DNA from: Elusimicrobiota bacterium
GTDB lineage: Bacteria; Elusimicrobiota; Elusimicrobia; Elusimicrobiales; UBA9959
Direction: 5' to 3'
Assembly: GCA_016207645.1 (NCBI GenBank)
Contig: JACQPH010000126.1
Span: 1 to 63,794, forward strand
Length of the DNA stretch: 63,794 bases
The notes under the pieces are model-generated. The model was not told the origin of the DNA, did not search any database, and saw only the letters and a list, made by a program, of their open reading frames with translations. This document shows positions 49,234 to 58,361 of this stretch, one piece after another (the first letter of the stretch is position 1; every line of letters starts with the position of its first letter). The position numbers were made by a program, and so were the translations under genes.

Positions 49234-50942
49234 TGGAAGAAGAACGCTATTCCCCGAGCGGGAAGCTCTGGCTGGCCGCCGGCATGGTTATGGCGCTGGG
49301 AGCCATAGCCATGCCGGTGCTGAACCCGGACCTGTACTGGCATCTTTCGGCGGGGAAGTTCATGGTCCGGAACCTGCGCCTCCCGGCGGCGGATTTCCTG
49401 TCCTGGACCGAGCAGGGCGCGCCCTGGGCCGATTTCGAATGGCTGGCGCAGCTGGTTTACTATGCGGTCTATTCGCTGGCGGGTAAGGCCGGCTTTTTCG
49501 CGCTGAAGCTTGCAGTGCTTTCGGCGACCTTCCCGGTATTTTACGCCATCCTTTCCCTTAACGGCCGGAAGCGCGCCGCTTTTTTCGCCCTGCCCGTCTG
49601 GGCCCTCGCGCTGATGGCCAATTCCGACCTGCGGCCGGAGAATTTCAGCGTGCTGTTCTTCTCGCTCCTGCTTTACCGGCTCGAGGCCGCGCGCATCTCC
49701 GGGAAAGCCTGGCCGGCTTCGCCGGGAGCCTTAGCCGGTCTCGCCTTTTTCTTCGCGCTCTGGGCCAATCTGCACGCCGGTTTCGCCTACGGGCTGCTGC
49801 TTCTGGTATTTTACCCGGCCGGCGCCTGGGCGGACCGGAAGCTCTGGCCCTCCGCGGGGCGGACGCCGGACCGGCTGCCCGCGCTGGCCGTGTGCGCGGC
49901 GGCCGCCGGCTCCCTGCTGAATCCCTTCGGCTATAAGCTGTACGCCATACTCCTGCAGCATGCGGCGCAGGCCGGCTCCATGTCGCGCTACCTGGCCGAA
50001 TGGGCCCCTCCCTCCTTTACTAATAAATGGCATTGGCCTTTCATGGTATTTTTACTGGCCTCTTTTTCGCTCCTGCTGAAAAGGTTCCTCAAGGAACGCT
50101 CGCTACCGCTGGCGCAGCTGCTTACGCTGGGCTGGCTGGCCTTCGAGGCCTCGCGGCATACGCGGCATATAGTGTTCTTTTCGATGGCGGCGGCCGTTTA
50201 TTCTTTCGACGCCGCCGCGCGCCTTTGGGAACCGGCCGTTCTGCGCCGCCGCGGGCGCGGCATTTTCGCCCTGGCCCTGGTCTACCTTTCCCTGCTGGTC
50301 TGGCCGAGCTACTTCGCTTTCAAGGTGGACCTGGGCGAGGAAGCGGCCGGCGCGGCGGCCTATCTTAAGGCTAATGTCGGCGGGCTGGGCGGAAGGAAGC
50401 TCTACAACCCCTGGACCTGGGGCGGCTACCTGGGCTGGGCGCTGAACCCGGATTACAAGGTCTTTACCGACGGGAGGTACATCTTCCACAAATACCTGGA
50501 GCCGCTCAGCGCCGCCATGGAGGACCAGGATACCTGGGAGAAGTTCGCCGCGGAGCGCGGCTTCGAGCTGGCGCTTTTCCGGCGGGATAACCGGCTGCTG
50601 GAATTCGAGCAGATAGACCGGAAAGGGGGAAGCGCGAAAGTGTTAAGGCCCTCCTACCTGGTATTCATGCCGGAGGAGAAATGGGCGCTGGTCTACTGGG
50701 ACGTTTTCTCCGTACTTTTCGCGCGAAGGGTAAAGCCGGTGGCGGCCGAGTTCAGGATCATCCGCCCCGGAGACTTCGAAAGCGTGAAGCTCGCTCTTTG
50801 CTCCGGCGACCTCGCCAGGAAGGCGGCGGAGGACGAGCTGGGGCTTTATTACCGGGCCGCCGCCGGAGCGCGCTCCAGGAAGGAGGCCGACGCCTTCTCC
50901 GCCTGGCTCTCCTCCTTCCCCGCCGCCTGCCCGCGCCGGTAA
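49233..50942 (+). CDS. multi-pass membrane protein of unknown function
   Basis: 569 residues. About ten hydrophobic helices run from residue 12 to 385, then a soluble C-terminal domain of some 180 residues. The N-terminal loop has NPDLYWHLSAGKFMV and PWADFEWLAQLVYY, with LRPENFSVLFF later. A D-x-x-x-H loop after the first helix and D/E-W-L motifs recall GT-C-type glycosyltransferase membrane families, though I cannot show catalysis. It is translationally coupled to tlyA by a TAATG overlap, which does not itself imply a shared role. Confidence 0.75.
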   Translation: MEEERYSPSGKLWLAAGMVMALGAIAMPVLNPDLYWHLSAGKFMVRNLRLPAADFLSWTEQGAPWADFEWLAQLVYYAVYSLAGKAGFFALKLAVLSATFPVFYAILSLNGRKRAAFFALPVWALALMANSDLRPENFSVLFFSLLLYRLEAARISGKAWPASPGALAGLAFFFALWANLHAGFAYGLLLLVFYPAGAWADRKLWPSAGRTPDRLPALAVCAAAAGSLLNPFGYKLYAILLQHAAQAGSMSRYLAEWAPPSFTNKWHWPFMVFLLASFSLLLKRFLKERSLPLAQLLTLGWLAFEASRHTRHIVFFSMAAAVYSFDAAARLWEPAVLRRRGRGIFALALVYLSLLVWPSYFAFKVDLGEEAAGAAAYLKANVGGLGGRKLYNPWTWGGYLGWALNPDYKVFTDGRYIFHKYLEPLSAAMEDQDTWEKFAAERGFELALFRRDNRLLEFEQIDRKGGSAKVLRPSYLVFMPEEKWALVYWDVFSVLFARRVKPVAAEFRIIRPGDFESVKLALCSGDLARKAAEDELGLYYRAAAGARSRKEADAFSAWLSSFPAACPRR

Positions 50943-50974
50943 GCCGCCGGCTGGGGGAGAACTTCCGCAAAATA

Positions 50975-50983
50975 TGCTATAAC
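50975..50983 (+). promoter_or_regulatory. extended -10 promoter of bacterioferritin
   Basis: TGCTATAAC (TG at 50975-50976 before TATAAC) is an extended -10. The predicted leader of about 50 bases ends with GAGAGGTG before the ATG at 51042. Confidence 0.5.
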
Positions 50984-51041
50984 AGACCCATGGGGCGGGT
51001 CGTACGACTATTCAGCTAATCAATAACGAGAGGTGAAATCA

Positions 51042-51512
51042 ATGAAAGGGAATGTTGAACTCATAAAGACGATGAATTCTCTGCTGGCCGACGAACTGAC
51101 GGCCATAAACCAGTACATAGTGCATGCGGAGATGAACGCCAACTGGGGCTACGAAAAGCTGCACAAGCATTTCGAGAAGCGCGCCATCACGGAAATGAAG
51201 CACGCCTCCAAGCTGATCGGGCGCATACTCTTCCTCGAGGGGATACCCACGGTCAGCCTGCTCAGGAAGATCTCGATAGGTTCCGACGTGACCAAGCAGC
51301 TGGCCAACGACCACGCCGCCGAGGCGGGCGCGGTAAAGTCCTACAACGAAGCCATAATCCAGGCCGGAGAGGTCAAGGATCACGCCACCCGCGATATGCT
51401 GCAGGCTATCCTCAACGACGAGGACGGCCACATCGACGGGATAGAGGAGCTGCAGGACCAGGTCGGGCAGATGACCCTGCCGGTATTCCTCGCCACCCAG
51501 GTGAAGGAATAG
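51042..51512 (+). CDS. bfr: bacterioferritin
   Basis: A 156-residue four-helix iron store. With the start at 51042 the ferroxidase ligands fall at the canonical positions Glu18, Glu51, His54, Glu94, Glu127 and His130, and the heme-binding Met is Met52. A GTG nine bases upstream would shift the numbering, so the ATG is preferred; GAGAGGTG serves as Shine-Dalgarno. Twenty-four subunits oxidise and store iron as ferrihydrite. The gene stands alone. Confidence 0.96.
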   Translation: MKGNVELIKTMNSLLADELTAINQYIVHAEMNANWGYEKLHKHFEKRAITEMKHASKLIGRILFLEGIPTVSLLRKISIGSDVTKQLANDHAAEAGAVKSYNEAIIQAGEVKDHATRDMLQAILNDEDGHIDGIEELQDQVGQMTLPVFLATQVKE

Positions 51513-51606
51513 AAGACCGAACCTAACAACTTTCCGGCTTGCGTACGCAGCGGAGCTTTTTCGGGCTTCCGGGCGACGGCGCGGCCGATATCCGCCGATT
51601 TTTAGG

Positions 51607-51612
51607 TATAAT
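51607..51612 (+). promoter_or_regulatory. -10 box (TATAAT) of the secreted protease cassette
   Basis: Consensus TATAAT; the leader is about 27 bases and contains AGGGGAG before the ATG at 51646. No convincing -35 is visible, so an activator may be needed. Confidence 0.5.
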
Positions 51613-51645
51613 TGTCGTGTAGTCACTTTAAACAGGGGAGATCAA

Positions 51646-52425
51646 ATGAAAAAACTAGTTATTCTCGCCGTCCTGGCGTCCATGCTGCCGCTGTCGGCTC
51701 ATTGCCAGGAAACGGCTTCGGCCTTCAGCAAGGCCGAGATAGACGCCGCCCAGGCGGACCCGCTGCGCTATACCTTGGACCCGGAATCCGTCACCGTGGA
51801 ACTCATCTCGGTCAGCGCTCCCGCGGCGCGGGAAGAGCGCGGCGTGATAGGCGGCATCATCACCATCATCAATATCGCCAACAAGATCTGGGGCGTCATA
51901 AAGGACAATGTCCCGGTGGTGGAAGTGGAGACCAAGTACGCGGCGGCCGTCCCCGAGGGCGCCGCCTCGCCCAACCAGCTTTATGAATGGAAAGGGCCTT
52001 CCACCTACGAATACAAGCTCCGCGCCAAGAACCTGTACGGCGCCGAGACCGTGTCCGTGGTCTACAAGGTGGTCTTCTCCTACGGCGGCAAGTTCGACGG
52101 CAAGGGCCGCTACCTGACCGGCGTGACCATAGTGCCCGGCGCGGTGAACGTGAGCTGGGGCTACAAGCTGGGCATGGCCGCTTTCGTGCCCGACACCACC
52201 ATCACCAATCTCGGCACCTACGAGGACCCCCTGGCGGCGATGCAGCTGAAGCTGTCCACCAAGATAGCCAGTGTGCTCAAGGAATGGAACGGCAACAGCG
52301 TCTACCTTATAAGGGGCGACGGCGCCATGAAGGAAATAGTCAGCCCCTTTCCCGCCGCCGCGAAGGCCGGCGATACCGCCGTCTCCGCGCAGCTGCTCGA
52401 CCCGGCCGCCGTGTTCGCGCGCTAA
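51646..52425 (+). CDS. secreted cassette protein 1 (paralogue of 52439)
   Basis: 259 residues with a signal peptide (residues 1-19, ending AHC-Q). Beyond a 50-residue variable N-terminus there is a hydrophobic IGGIITIINIANKIWGVIKD helix. The core has VPVVEVETKYAAAVP, QLYEWKGPS, GKGRYLTGVTIVPG, a WGYKL tract, a VPDTTITNLG tract and RGDGAMKEI. The same order occurs in the next protein, so they are paralogues. I know no family name. The gene starts the operon ahead of the clostripain protease and is 13 bp from the next gene. A substrate, inhibitor or partner role is inferred only from position. Confidence 0.75.
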   Translation: MKKLVILAVLASMLPLSAHCQETASAFSKAEIDAAQADPLRYTLDPESVTVELISVSAPAAREERGVIGGIITIINIANKIWGVIKDNVPVVEVETKYAAAVPEGAASPNQLYEWKGPSTYEYKLRAKNLYGAETVSVVYKVVFSYGGKFDGKGRYLTGVTIVPGAVNVSWGYKLGMAAFVPDTTITNLGTYEDPLAAMQLKLSTKIASVLKEWNGNSVYLIRGDGAMKEIVSPFPAAAKAGDTAVSAQLLDPAAVFAR

Positions 52426-52438
52426 TGAGGAATATAAG

Positions 52439-53191
52439 ATGAAAGCATCTATCAAACTGCTGCTCGCGGCGGCGCTGCTGCTGCCCGCCGTCGGAGCGAC
52501 GGCGCGGGAGGCCGCCGTCATAGACGAGGCCTCCCTGATGATAATCCCGGCCGAGCCCGGCGCCGCGGCGCTGCTCCGGCCTTCCGCCTCCGGCGACGGC
52601 CCGCTGGACCAGCTCAAGGACATAGTGAACCTGGCGATGAAGATCTACAAGATCATCATGAAGAACCGGCCGGTGGTGAACATAGAGACCGACTATTCCA
52701 ACGCCGTGCCCGCGGCGGCGACCCACTGGACGCAGCTGACCGGCTGGCAGGGCCCGGAGTCGAAGCTCTACACCTTCAAGGCTGATAATGTCGGCGGCCT
52801 GCCGGCCGTCACCGCCGCCTATAAGGTGCATTATGTCTGGGGCGGCAGCTTCCGCGGGAAGGGGAAGTACCTGACCGGCGTGACCATAGAGCCCGTCAGC
52901 ATAACCACGGCCTGGGGCTGCAAGCTGGACGTGGACGCCGACGTGCCCGACGCCTCGATAGTTAATGTCGGCAGCGCCGAGGCCCCCCTGGCGCAGATGG
53001 ACGTGAGGATCAATTGGCACCTCAAGACCTTCACCCAGCACATCGAACATGAGTCCGTCTACCGCGTGCGCGGCGACGGGGCGCTCCAGGAAATGGGCGT
53101 GCTGTTCTCGCGCGGCCGCGAGGCGCTCAAGCTGGAAGCCGCGGAGCGGGCCGTGAAAAGCTCCGGCTTATACGCGGAGGTGGCGAAATGA
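52439..53191 (+). CDS. secreted cassette protein 2 (paralogue of 51646)
   Basis: 250 residues with a signal peptide (residues 1-22, ending VGATA). It shares with the protein at 51646 the amphipathic helix, NRPVVNIETDYSNAVP, QLTGWQGPE, GKGKYLTGVTIEP, a WGCKL tract, VPDASIVNVG and VYRVRGDGALQEM. The overall identity is moderate, so the duplication is not recent. Its stop overlaps the protease start by 4 bp (ATGA), which ties expression of the two tightly. A regulatory or substrate relation to the protease is likely but unproven. Confidence 0.75.
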   Translation: MKASIKLLLAAALLLPAVGATAREAAVIDEASLMIIPAEPGAAALLRPSASGDGPLDQLKDIVNLAMKIYKIIMKNRPVVNIETDYSNAVPAAATHWTQLTGWQGPESKLYTFKADNVGGLPAVTAAYKVHYVWGGSFRGKGKYLTGVTIEPVSITTAWGCKLDVDADVPDASIVNVGSAEAPLAQMDVRINWHLKTFTQHIEHESVYRVRGDGALQEMGVLFSRGREALKLEAAERAVKSSGLYAEVAK

Positions 53192-54561
53192 AGAATATCC
53201 TTATAGCGGCGCTGCTGCTGGCGCCCGCGGCGGCTTCGGCGCAGGGCTTCGACCTGAACTCGGTCTCCGCCGGCGCCGTGGCTTCCTATTCCGAACTGGC
53301 GGGCGCCCCGGCCCTGCCCGAGGCGTCGAAGGACGGCCTCAAGGACTGGACCGTCATGGTGTTCATGAACGCCAAGAACAACCTCGACGACAGCCTGCTC
53401 TACGGCATCTCCGGCAAATGGGCGCAGAAGGACATCAAGGAGATGCAGAAGGTGGGCACCACCGGCAAGGTGAACGTGCTGCTGGAATACGGCATGAGCG
53501 GCCAGGGCTCGAAGCGCGTGCGCGTGGAGAAGGACGGCGAGACGCTGTTCTCCGCCGACCCCGCCGGCGACATGGGCGACTACAAGCGCGTGATAGACTT
53601 CGTGAAATGGGCCAAGACCGAATATCCGGCGAAGCGCTATATGCTGGTGCTGTGGAACCACGGTATCGGCTGGATAGACCCGGTGATAAAGAACTACGCC
53701 GACGGCTCGGTGCCGGTCTCCAAGGGCATCCTGTTCGACGACGAGACCAAGAACTATGTCCGCACGCGGCAGCTGGGCGAGATCCTGCGCCAGGCCGGCT
53801 ACGTGGACGTGTTCGTGCAGAACGCCTGCCTGCAGCAGATGGCCGAGATCGGCTACGAGGTGAAGGACGGCGCGGGACTGATGGTGGGCTCCGAGGAGAC
53901 GATGCTGGCCTACGGCTATGATTACACCAAGCTGCTGAACTTCCTCAACGCCAGCCCCGGCGCCAGCCTCGAGCAGGTCAGCGACTTCTTCATCAACTGG
54001 GAGAAGGATTTCTTCGCCCACGGCGCGCCGATAATCGGCCCGATAAACATCCCGCTGTCCGCCATAGCGGCGACGATGTCCGCGGTGCGGCCGCAGGCCC
54101 TCGGCGACCTGCCGCCCTACCTGGACGCCTTCGCGAAGGCCGCGATGAAGAACAACGAGACCGAGGCCGTGAAGTACGCCATCGAGAACGCCGTGCGCTT
54201 CTCCAGCCTGGACCCGAAGAACGACAAGAAGAAGCACATCGCCCCCTACGTCGACCTCTACGACTTCGCCAAGACCTTCAGCATGGTCTGCGGCTTCGAG
54301 ACGGCGCAGGCGGCCGAGCGGCTGATGAAATTCATAAGGACCAAGGTGGTAGTGGGCAATGTCGGCCTGAACAAGGACGCCGTGAACGGCTACGACTATA
54401 CGAAAGTGGGCGGCATAGCCATCGGCATGACCATGAAGGCGAAGCCCCTGCCGCCCGGGCTCGGCAACCTGTACGAGACCAAGTACGGCGACCTGTCGCT
54501 GTCGAAGGCCTCCCAGTGGGACGAGTTCGTGGCCTGGGCCGACAAGGCCTGGCTTAAGTAA
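53188..54561 (+). CDS. secreted clostripain-family cysteine protease (C11)
   Basis: 457 residues with a signal peptide (MKNILIAALLLAPAAASAQ). The caspase-like fold of clostripain is shown by WTVMVFMNAKNNLDD, catalytic His158 in LVLWNHGIGW and Cys214 in VQNACLQQMAEI. Clostripains cleave after Arg/Lys and are made as zymogens; the 30-residue segment after the signal peptide could be a propeptide. It is last in a three-gene cassette, coupled by ATGA to paralogue 2, and ends at a strong terminator. Confidence 0.9.
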   Translation: MKNILIAALLLAPAAASAQGFDLNSVSAGAVASYSELAGAPALPEASKDGLKDWTVMVFMNAKNNLDDSLLYGISGKWAQKDIKEMQKVGTTGKVNVLLEYGMSGQGSKRVRVEKDGETLFSADPAGDMGDYKRVIDFVKWAKTEYPAKRYMLVLWNHGIGWIDPVIKNYADGSVPVSKGILFDDETKNYVRTRQLGEILRQAGYVDVFVQNACLQQMAEIGYEVKDGAGLMVGSEETMLAYGYDYTKLLNFLNASPGASLEQVSDFFINWEKDFFAHGAPIIGPINIPLSAIAATMSAVRPQALGDLPPYLDAFAKAAMKNNETEAVKYAIENAVRFSSLDPKNDKKKHIAPYVDLYDFAKTFSMVCGFETAQAAERLMKFIRTKVVVGNVGLNKDAVNGYDYTKVGGIAIGMTMKAKPLPPGLGNLYETKYGDLSLSKASQWDEFVAWADKAWLK

Positions 54562-54579
54562 CACCGCCTGCGGTCATAA

Positions 54580-54615
54580 GGAGCCCGTCCTGAAGCGGAC
54601 GGGTTCCTTTTTTTT
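54580..54615 (+). terminator. intrinsic terminator of the protease cassette
   Basis: GGAGCCCGTCC (54580-54590) pairs with GGACGGGTTCC with one mismatch, followed by T8. Confidence 0.85.
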
Positions 54616-54675
54616 GGTGCCCGGCAGACGGTATGCCGCGCGGCGGTCCCCCTTATATTGTAAAATTCTAATTAT

Positions 54676-56016
54676 ATGTTCAGGCCCAACGCTTTCGCAA
54701 AGGTTGCCGGCCCGGCCGCCATCGCGGGCGCGCTCGGCTGGTCGCTCTGGCTGTGGCCTTCGCATTTCCTCTGGATCTTCCCGGCCAGCGGCTCTCTTTT
54801 CCTCTGGTTTTTCTGGGCCGGCGAGAAAGAGGTCAAATATATCTTCCTCTTCCTCGTGACCGTCGCCGGCTTCCTGCTGCCCAGGCTTTCCGGCGCGGGG
54901 GACTCCGTCTACCTGACGGCCGGGGCCCTGGCCGAAGTGCTCTGCCTCTGGCTGCTTTTTTTCGCTTTGTCCCATTCCGAGACTTCCCGCGCCGCGGCGC
55001 GGGAGAAGCTGGCTTCGGAAGAGGCCGCCGCCGCGGCCAGGGTGAAGGGGCTGGAGGACGAACTGGCCCGCTACCGCCTGCATCTGGACAGCACGCTGGC
55101 GCGCATCAGGGACAAGGGCGCCCTCTCCTCCGCCCTGCAGGACATGGGGTCCGCCTCCAGCCCCGACGAAGTGAGGGCGCGCCTGGAAGCCCTGCTCAAT
55201 AAATATTTCCCCGGCGCGCGCGTGGAGCTGCGCTCCGGCGCCCCGCGCGATTTCGCCGACAAGTGGGTGGCCGAGCGCAAGATCCCGCTGCTGGTGCGCA
55301 ATTCCGAGACCGACAGCCGCTTCGCCCGCGGCTTCTTCGGGCCGGCCGAGCGCTCCTTCATGGCCCTGCCGCTGCACCTGTTCGGCCGGCTGGTGGGTTT
55401 TGTCCGGGCTTCGGCCGCCGAGCCGGACCGGTTCAAAGCCGAGGACCTGCGCGGCGCGGAGCTGGCCTGCACTTTGGCCGGGGTCAGCATGGAGAACATC
55501 CACCTGTTCGAGAAGGTGAACGAGCTGGCCATCAAGGACGGACTCACCGGGCTCTACACCCACCGCGCCTTCCAGTCCAGGCTGGAGGAGGAGATACTGC
55601 GCTCCGCCCGCGCCAGGGCGCCCTTCTCCGTGGTGATGTCGGACATAGACCATTTTAAATCCTATAACGACACCTTCGGCCACCAGGCCGGAGACGCGGT
55701 GCTGAAGGCCGTGTCGGAGACCGTGGCCGCGGGGGTGCGGGAAGTGGATTTCGCCGCCCGCTACGGCGGGGAGGAATTCGCCCTGGTCATCACCGGCGCC
55801 GGCAAGGCGCAGGCCGCCGCCGCGGCGGAGAGCATCCGCCGCGCGCTCGAGGCGCGCTCCTTTAATTTCGGCGGCAGGGCGTCCGGCGTGACGGCCAGTT
55901 TCGGTGTGGCCGAATTCCCGGCCGAGGCCTCGGCCGCCGGCCAGCTGGTGCGCCTGGCCGACGAGCGCCTCTTCCGCGCCAAGCAGGAAGGCCGCAACAG
56001 GGTGGTGTCCGCGTGA
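54676..56016 (+). CDS. membrane diguanylate cyclase (GAF-GGDEF)
   Basis: 446 residues. Three or four hydrophobic segments (residues 8-105), a coiled coil, a GAF-like domain (about 140-275) and a GGDEF domain (about 290-446) starting DGLTGLYTHRAF. The active site is RYGGEEF and the product-inhibition I-site REVD lies five residues before it. So it should make c-di-GMP and be feedback-inhibited. The next gene is a second cyclase, overlapping by GTGA. No Shine-Dalgarno; a TATATT or TAAAAT -10 lies close to the ATG. Confidence 0.92.
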   Translation: MFRPNAFAKVAGPAAIAGALGWSLWLWPSHFLWIFPASGSLFLWFFWAGEKEVKYIFLFLVTVAGFLLPRLSGAGDSVYLTAGALAEVLCLWLLFFALSHSETSRAAAREKLASEEAAAAARVKGLEDELARYRLHLDSTLARIRDKGALSSALQDMGSASSPDEVRARLEALLNKYFPGARVELRSGAPRDFADKWVAERKIPLLVRNSETDSRFARGFFGPAERSFMALPLHLFGRLVGFVRASAAEPDRFKAEDLRGAELACTLAGVSMENIHLFEKVNELAIKDGLTGLYTHRAFQSRLEEEILRSARARAPFSVVMSDIDHFKSYNDTFGHQAGDAVLKAVSETVAAGVREVDFAARYGGEEFALVITGAGKAQAAAAAESIRRALEARSFNFGGRASGVTASFGVAEFPAEASAAGQLVRLADERLFRAKQEGRNRVVSA

Positions 56017-57260
56017 ATAGCCCCGAGTTCTGGACGGCCGCCGCGGCGGCTTCGCCGCTGCTCTCTTATTTCCTGGGCAGGTTCAACCGCTGGGCCGGCC
56101 TGGCCGCCGGCGCGGCGCTTTTCGCTTTCGCCTCCTGCATGCTGACCGGGGAGATAGCGGCCGGCGCGCCCTACGCGGCCCTGGCGCTCTGGACGGCGGC
56201 GGCCCTTACCCATTCCGCGGTACTGAACGGCGGCGCCGGCTCGGCGCCGGACCGCTCCGGCCTGGATAAGCAGCTCGGCCGCGCGGCCAGGCTGGAGGCG
56301 GAGCTTACCCTGATCAAGACCATGACGGCGCTGAACGCCGCCGGGGAGAAAAGGTCCCTGGCGGTATATTCGGCCGTGAAGCTGCTTTCGGAAACGGTGG
56401 AGCCGCAGTCGGCGGCCAAGCAGCTGGGAAAATACCTGTCCGATTATTTCGAGACGGAAGAGGTTTCGCTCTATATGGCGGAGAATTCCCCCGGCGGGGC
56501 CGGGATGGAGCTTTTCTCCCAGGGCGCTAAAGGTTCCGCTCTCCCGGGCTACTCCGAACTGCTGACCCTCGCCGGCGGCTTCCCGGAGCAAGCGCTGGCC
56601 GCTTCCGGCCTGGTGCTGGCCCCGGTCTCGGCCGGCGGCGGACCGCTGGGCCTGATAGCGCTCCGCGGCGGCAGCCAGGACGCGGAGTCGGCCGGCAGGT
56701 TCGCCGCCGAGATCTCCTTCGCGCTCAAGCGCGTGCTCCTGTTCCGTCAGGTGGAATGGCTGTCGCTCACCGACGGGCTCACCGGGCTGTGGCGCCGCAA
56801 CGCCCTGGACGAGAAGATCCGCGAGGAGCTGCGCCGGGCCGCCGCCTTCAAGACCACGATGGGCTTCATGATAGCGGACATAGACCATTTCAAGCACCTC
56901 AACGACACCTACGGCCACCAGTTCGGCGACGCCGTGCTCAGGCGGGTGGCGCAGCTGCTGAAGGACGGCGTCTACGAAACTGACTTCGTGGGGCGCTACG
57001 GAGGCGAGGAGTTCGGCATCGTGCTGCCGCGCGCCGATTCCGCCGGGTTGCTGCGCAAGGCCGAGACCATCAGGGCGCGTATAGAGGCCGAGGTCTTCCC
57101 GCAGGGCCTCGAGAAAGTGCGCCTGACGGTGTCCATAGGCATAGCGCATTTCCCGCGCGACGGGCGGGCCCCGGAGGAGATAATCGGCCGGGCCGACGCC
57201 GCGCTTTACGCCGCCAAGGAAGGCGGCCGCAACAGGGTGCTCGACGCCGGCAGTCTGTAG
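56013..57260 (+). CDS. diguanylate cyclase (GGDEF) without intact I-site
   Basis: 415 residues starting with GTG (overlaps the upstream stop as GTGA). Two or three N-terminal hydrophobic segments are followed by a GAF-like region and a GGDEF domain with LTDGLTGLWRRNAL and RYGGEEF. The residues at the I-site position are YETD instead of R-x-x-D, so product inhibition is probably lost. The next gene, sppA, begins about 53 bp later. Confidence 0.9.
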   Translation: MNSPEFWTAAAAASPLLSYFLGRFNRWAGLAAGAALFAFASCMLTGEIAAGAPYAALALWTAAALTHSAVLNGGAGSAPDRSGLDKQLGRAARLEAELTLIKTMTALNAAGEKRSLAVYSAVKLLSETVEPQSAAKQLGKYLSDYFETEEVSLYMAENSPGGAGMELFSQGAKGSALPGYSELLTLAGGFPEQALAASGLVLAPVSAGGGPLGLIALRGGSQDAESAGRFAAEISFALKRVLLFRQVEWLSLTDGLTGLWRRNALDEKIREELRRAAAFKTTMGFMIADIDHFKHLNDTYGHQFGDAVLRRVAQLLKDGVYETDFVGRYGGEEFGIVLPRADSAGLLRKAETIRARIEAEVFPQGLEKVRLTVSIGIAHFPRDGRAPEEIIGRADAALYAAKEGGRNRVLDAGSL

Positions 57261-57313
57261 CGGCGGGCGGCTTTACGTTTCAGCTGAATATTTCGGGACG
57301 GTCGGAGGACTAA

Positions 57314-58360
57314 ATGGAAGAACAGAATATCGGCGGAGCGGCGGGTCCCGGGGCCCGGCCCCCGGAGGCGCAGCCGGCTCCCGCGGCGGCCAGGCGCGGC
57401 GCGGCCCTGTGGCTGAAGATAATAGCGGCGCTTTACGTCCTTTCCCTGCTGGCCGCTTACGCGGTGATCGGCAAGGCCGACGCGGCCCGCAAGCTGAAGC
57501 CGAAGGACCTGGATATCTCCAAGTTCGCCGGCCTCGGCAAGGAAAAGAAGGACGCCGTGGCGGTGATACCGCTTTACGGCGCCATCTCCCAGGGCGAATC
57601 CACCCGGTCCTGGGAGCGGGGCAGCCAGCAGCTGGCCAGGCGCATCAAGACCATGGCCGCCAAGAAGGAAGTGAAGGCTATAGTGCTGGACATCAATTCC
57701 CCCGGCGGCACCGTGGGCGCGGTGCAGGAGATCTACTCGGCCGTGCTGAAGGCCAAGGCCGAGACGAAGAAGCCCTTCATCGCCCGCTTCGGCGAGGTTT
57801 CCGCCAGCGGCGGGTACTACGTGGCCGCGGCCTGCGACCAGATAGTGTCCCATCCCGGCACGATAACCGGCTCCATAGGCGTGATCTTCAGCGTGGGGAA
57901 CTTCGAAGGCCTGATGAAGAAGATCGGCTACAAGAGCGAGGCGATAAAATCCGGCAAGTTCAAGGATATAGGTTCCATGACCCGCGAAATGACCCCTGAC
58001 GAGCGCAGGCTGCTGCAGGCGATGATAGACGACTCCTACGAGCAGTTCGTGAAGGCCGTGTCCGACGGGCGCAAGATGCCGGCGGAGCAGGTGAAGCTGC
58101 TGGCCGACGGCCGCATCTACACCGGCCGGCAGGCGAAAGAGGCCGGCCTGGTGGATATGCTGGGCGACCTGCAGGACGCCGTGGACAAGGCCGGGGAACT
58201 GGGCGGCCTGGGAAAGAACCCGCGCGTGCTCAGCGACACCGACCCCTTCGAGAACCTGTTCTCCCTGATCGACACCAAGCTTTCCTCGTTCGGGACTAAG
58301 TCCCTGGTCGACGCCGTGGACACGGCCCCCAGCCTGGAATACCGCTGGTACGGGAGGTAG
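57314..58360 (+). CDS. sppA: signal peptide peptidase SppA (S49)
   Basis: 348 residues. One N-terminal membrane anchor (ALWLKIIAALYVLSLLAAYA), then the S49 domain with NSPGGTVGAVQEI, nucleophile Ser165 in VSASGGYYVAAA, PGTITGSIGVIF, and the lysine-bearing KSGKFKD segment (212-218). The catalytic Ser/Lys pair degrades cleaved signal peptides in the membrane. This is the single-domain, 300-350 residue form. A CGGAGG Shine-Dalgarno precedes the ATG. Confidence 0.94.
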   Translation: MEEQNIGGAAGPGARPPEAQPAPAAARRGAALWLKIIAALYVLSLLAAYAVIGKADAARKLKPKDLDISKFAGLGKEKKDAVAVIPLYGAISQGESTRSWERGSQQLARRIKTMAAKKEVKAIVLDINSPGGTVGAVQEIYSAVLKAKAETKKPFIARFGEVSASGGYYVAAACDQIVSHPGTITGSIGVIFSVGNFEGLMKKIGYKSEAIKSGKFKDIGSMTREMTPDERRLLQAMIDDSYEQFVKAVSDGRKMPAEQVKLLADGRIYTGRQAKEAGLVDMLGDLQDAVDKAGELGGLGKNPRVLSDTDPFENLFSLIDTKLSSFGTKSLVDAVDTAPSLEYRWYGR

Positions 58361-58361
58361 A

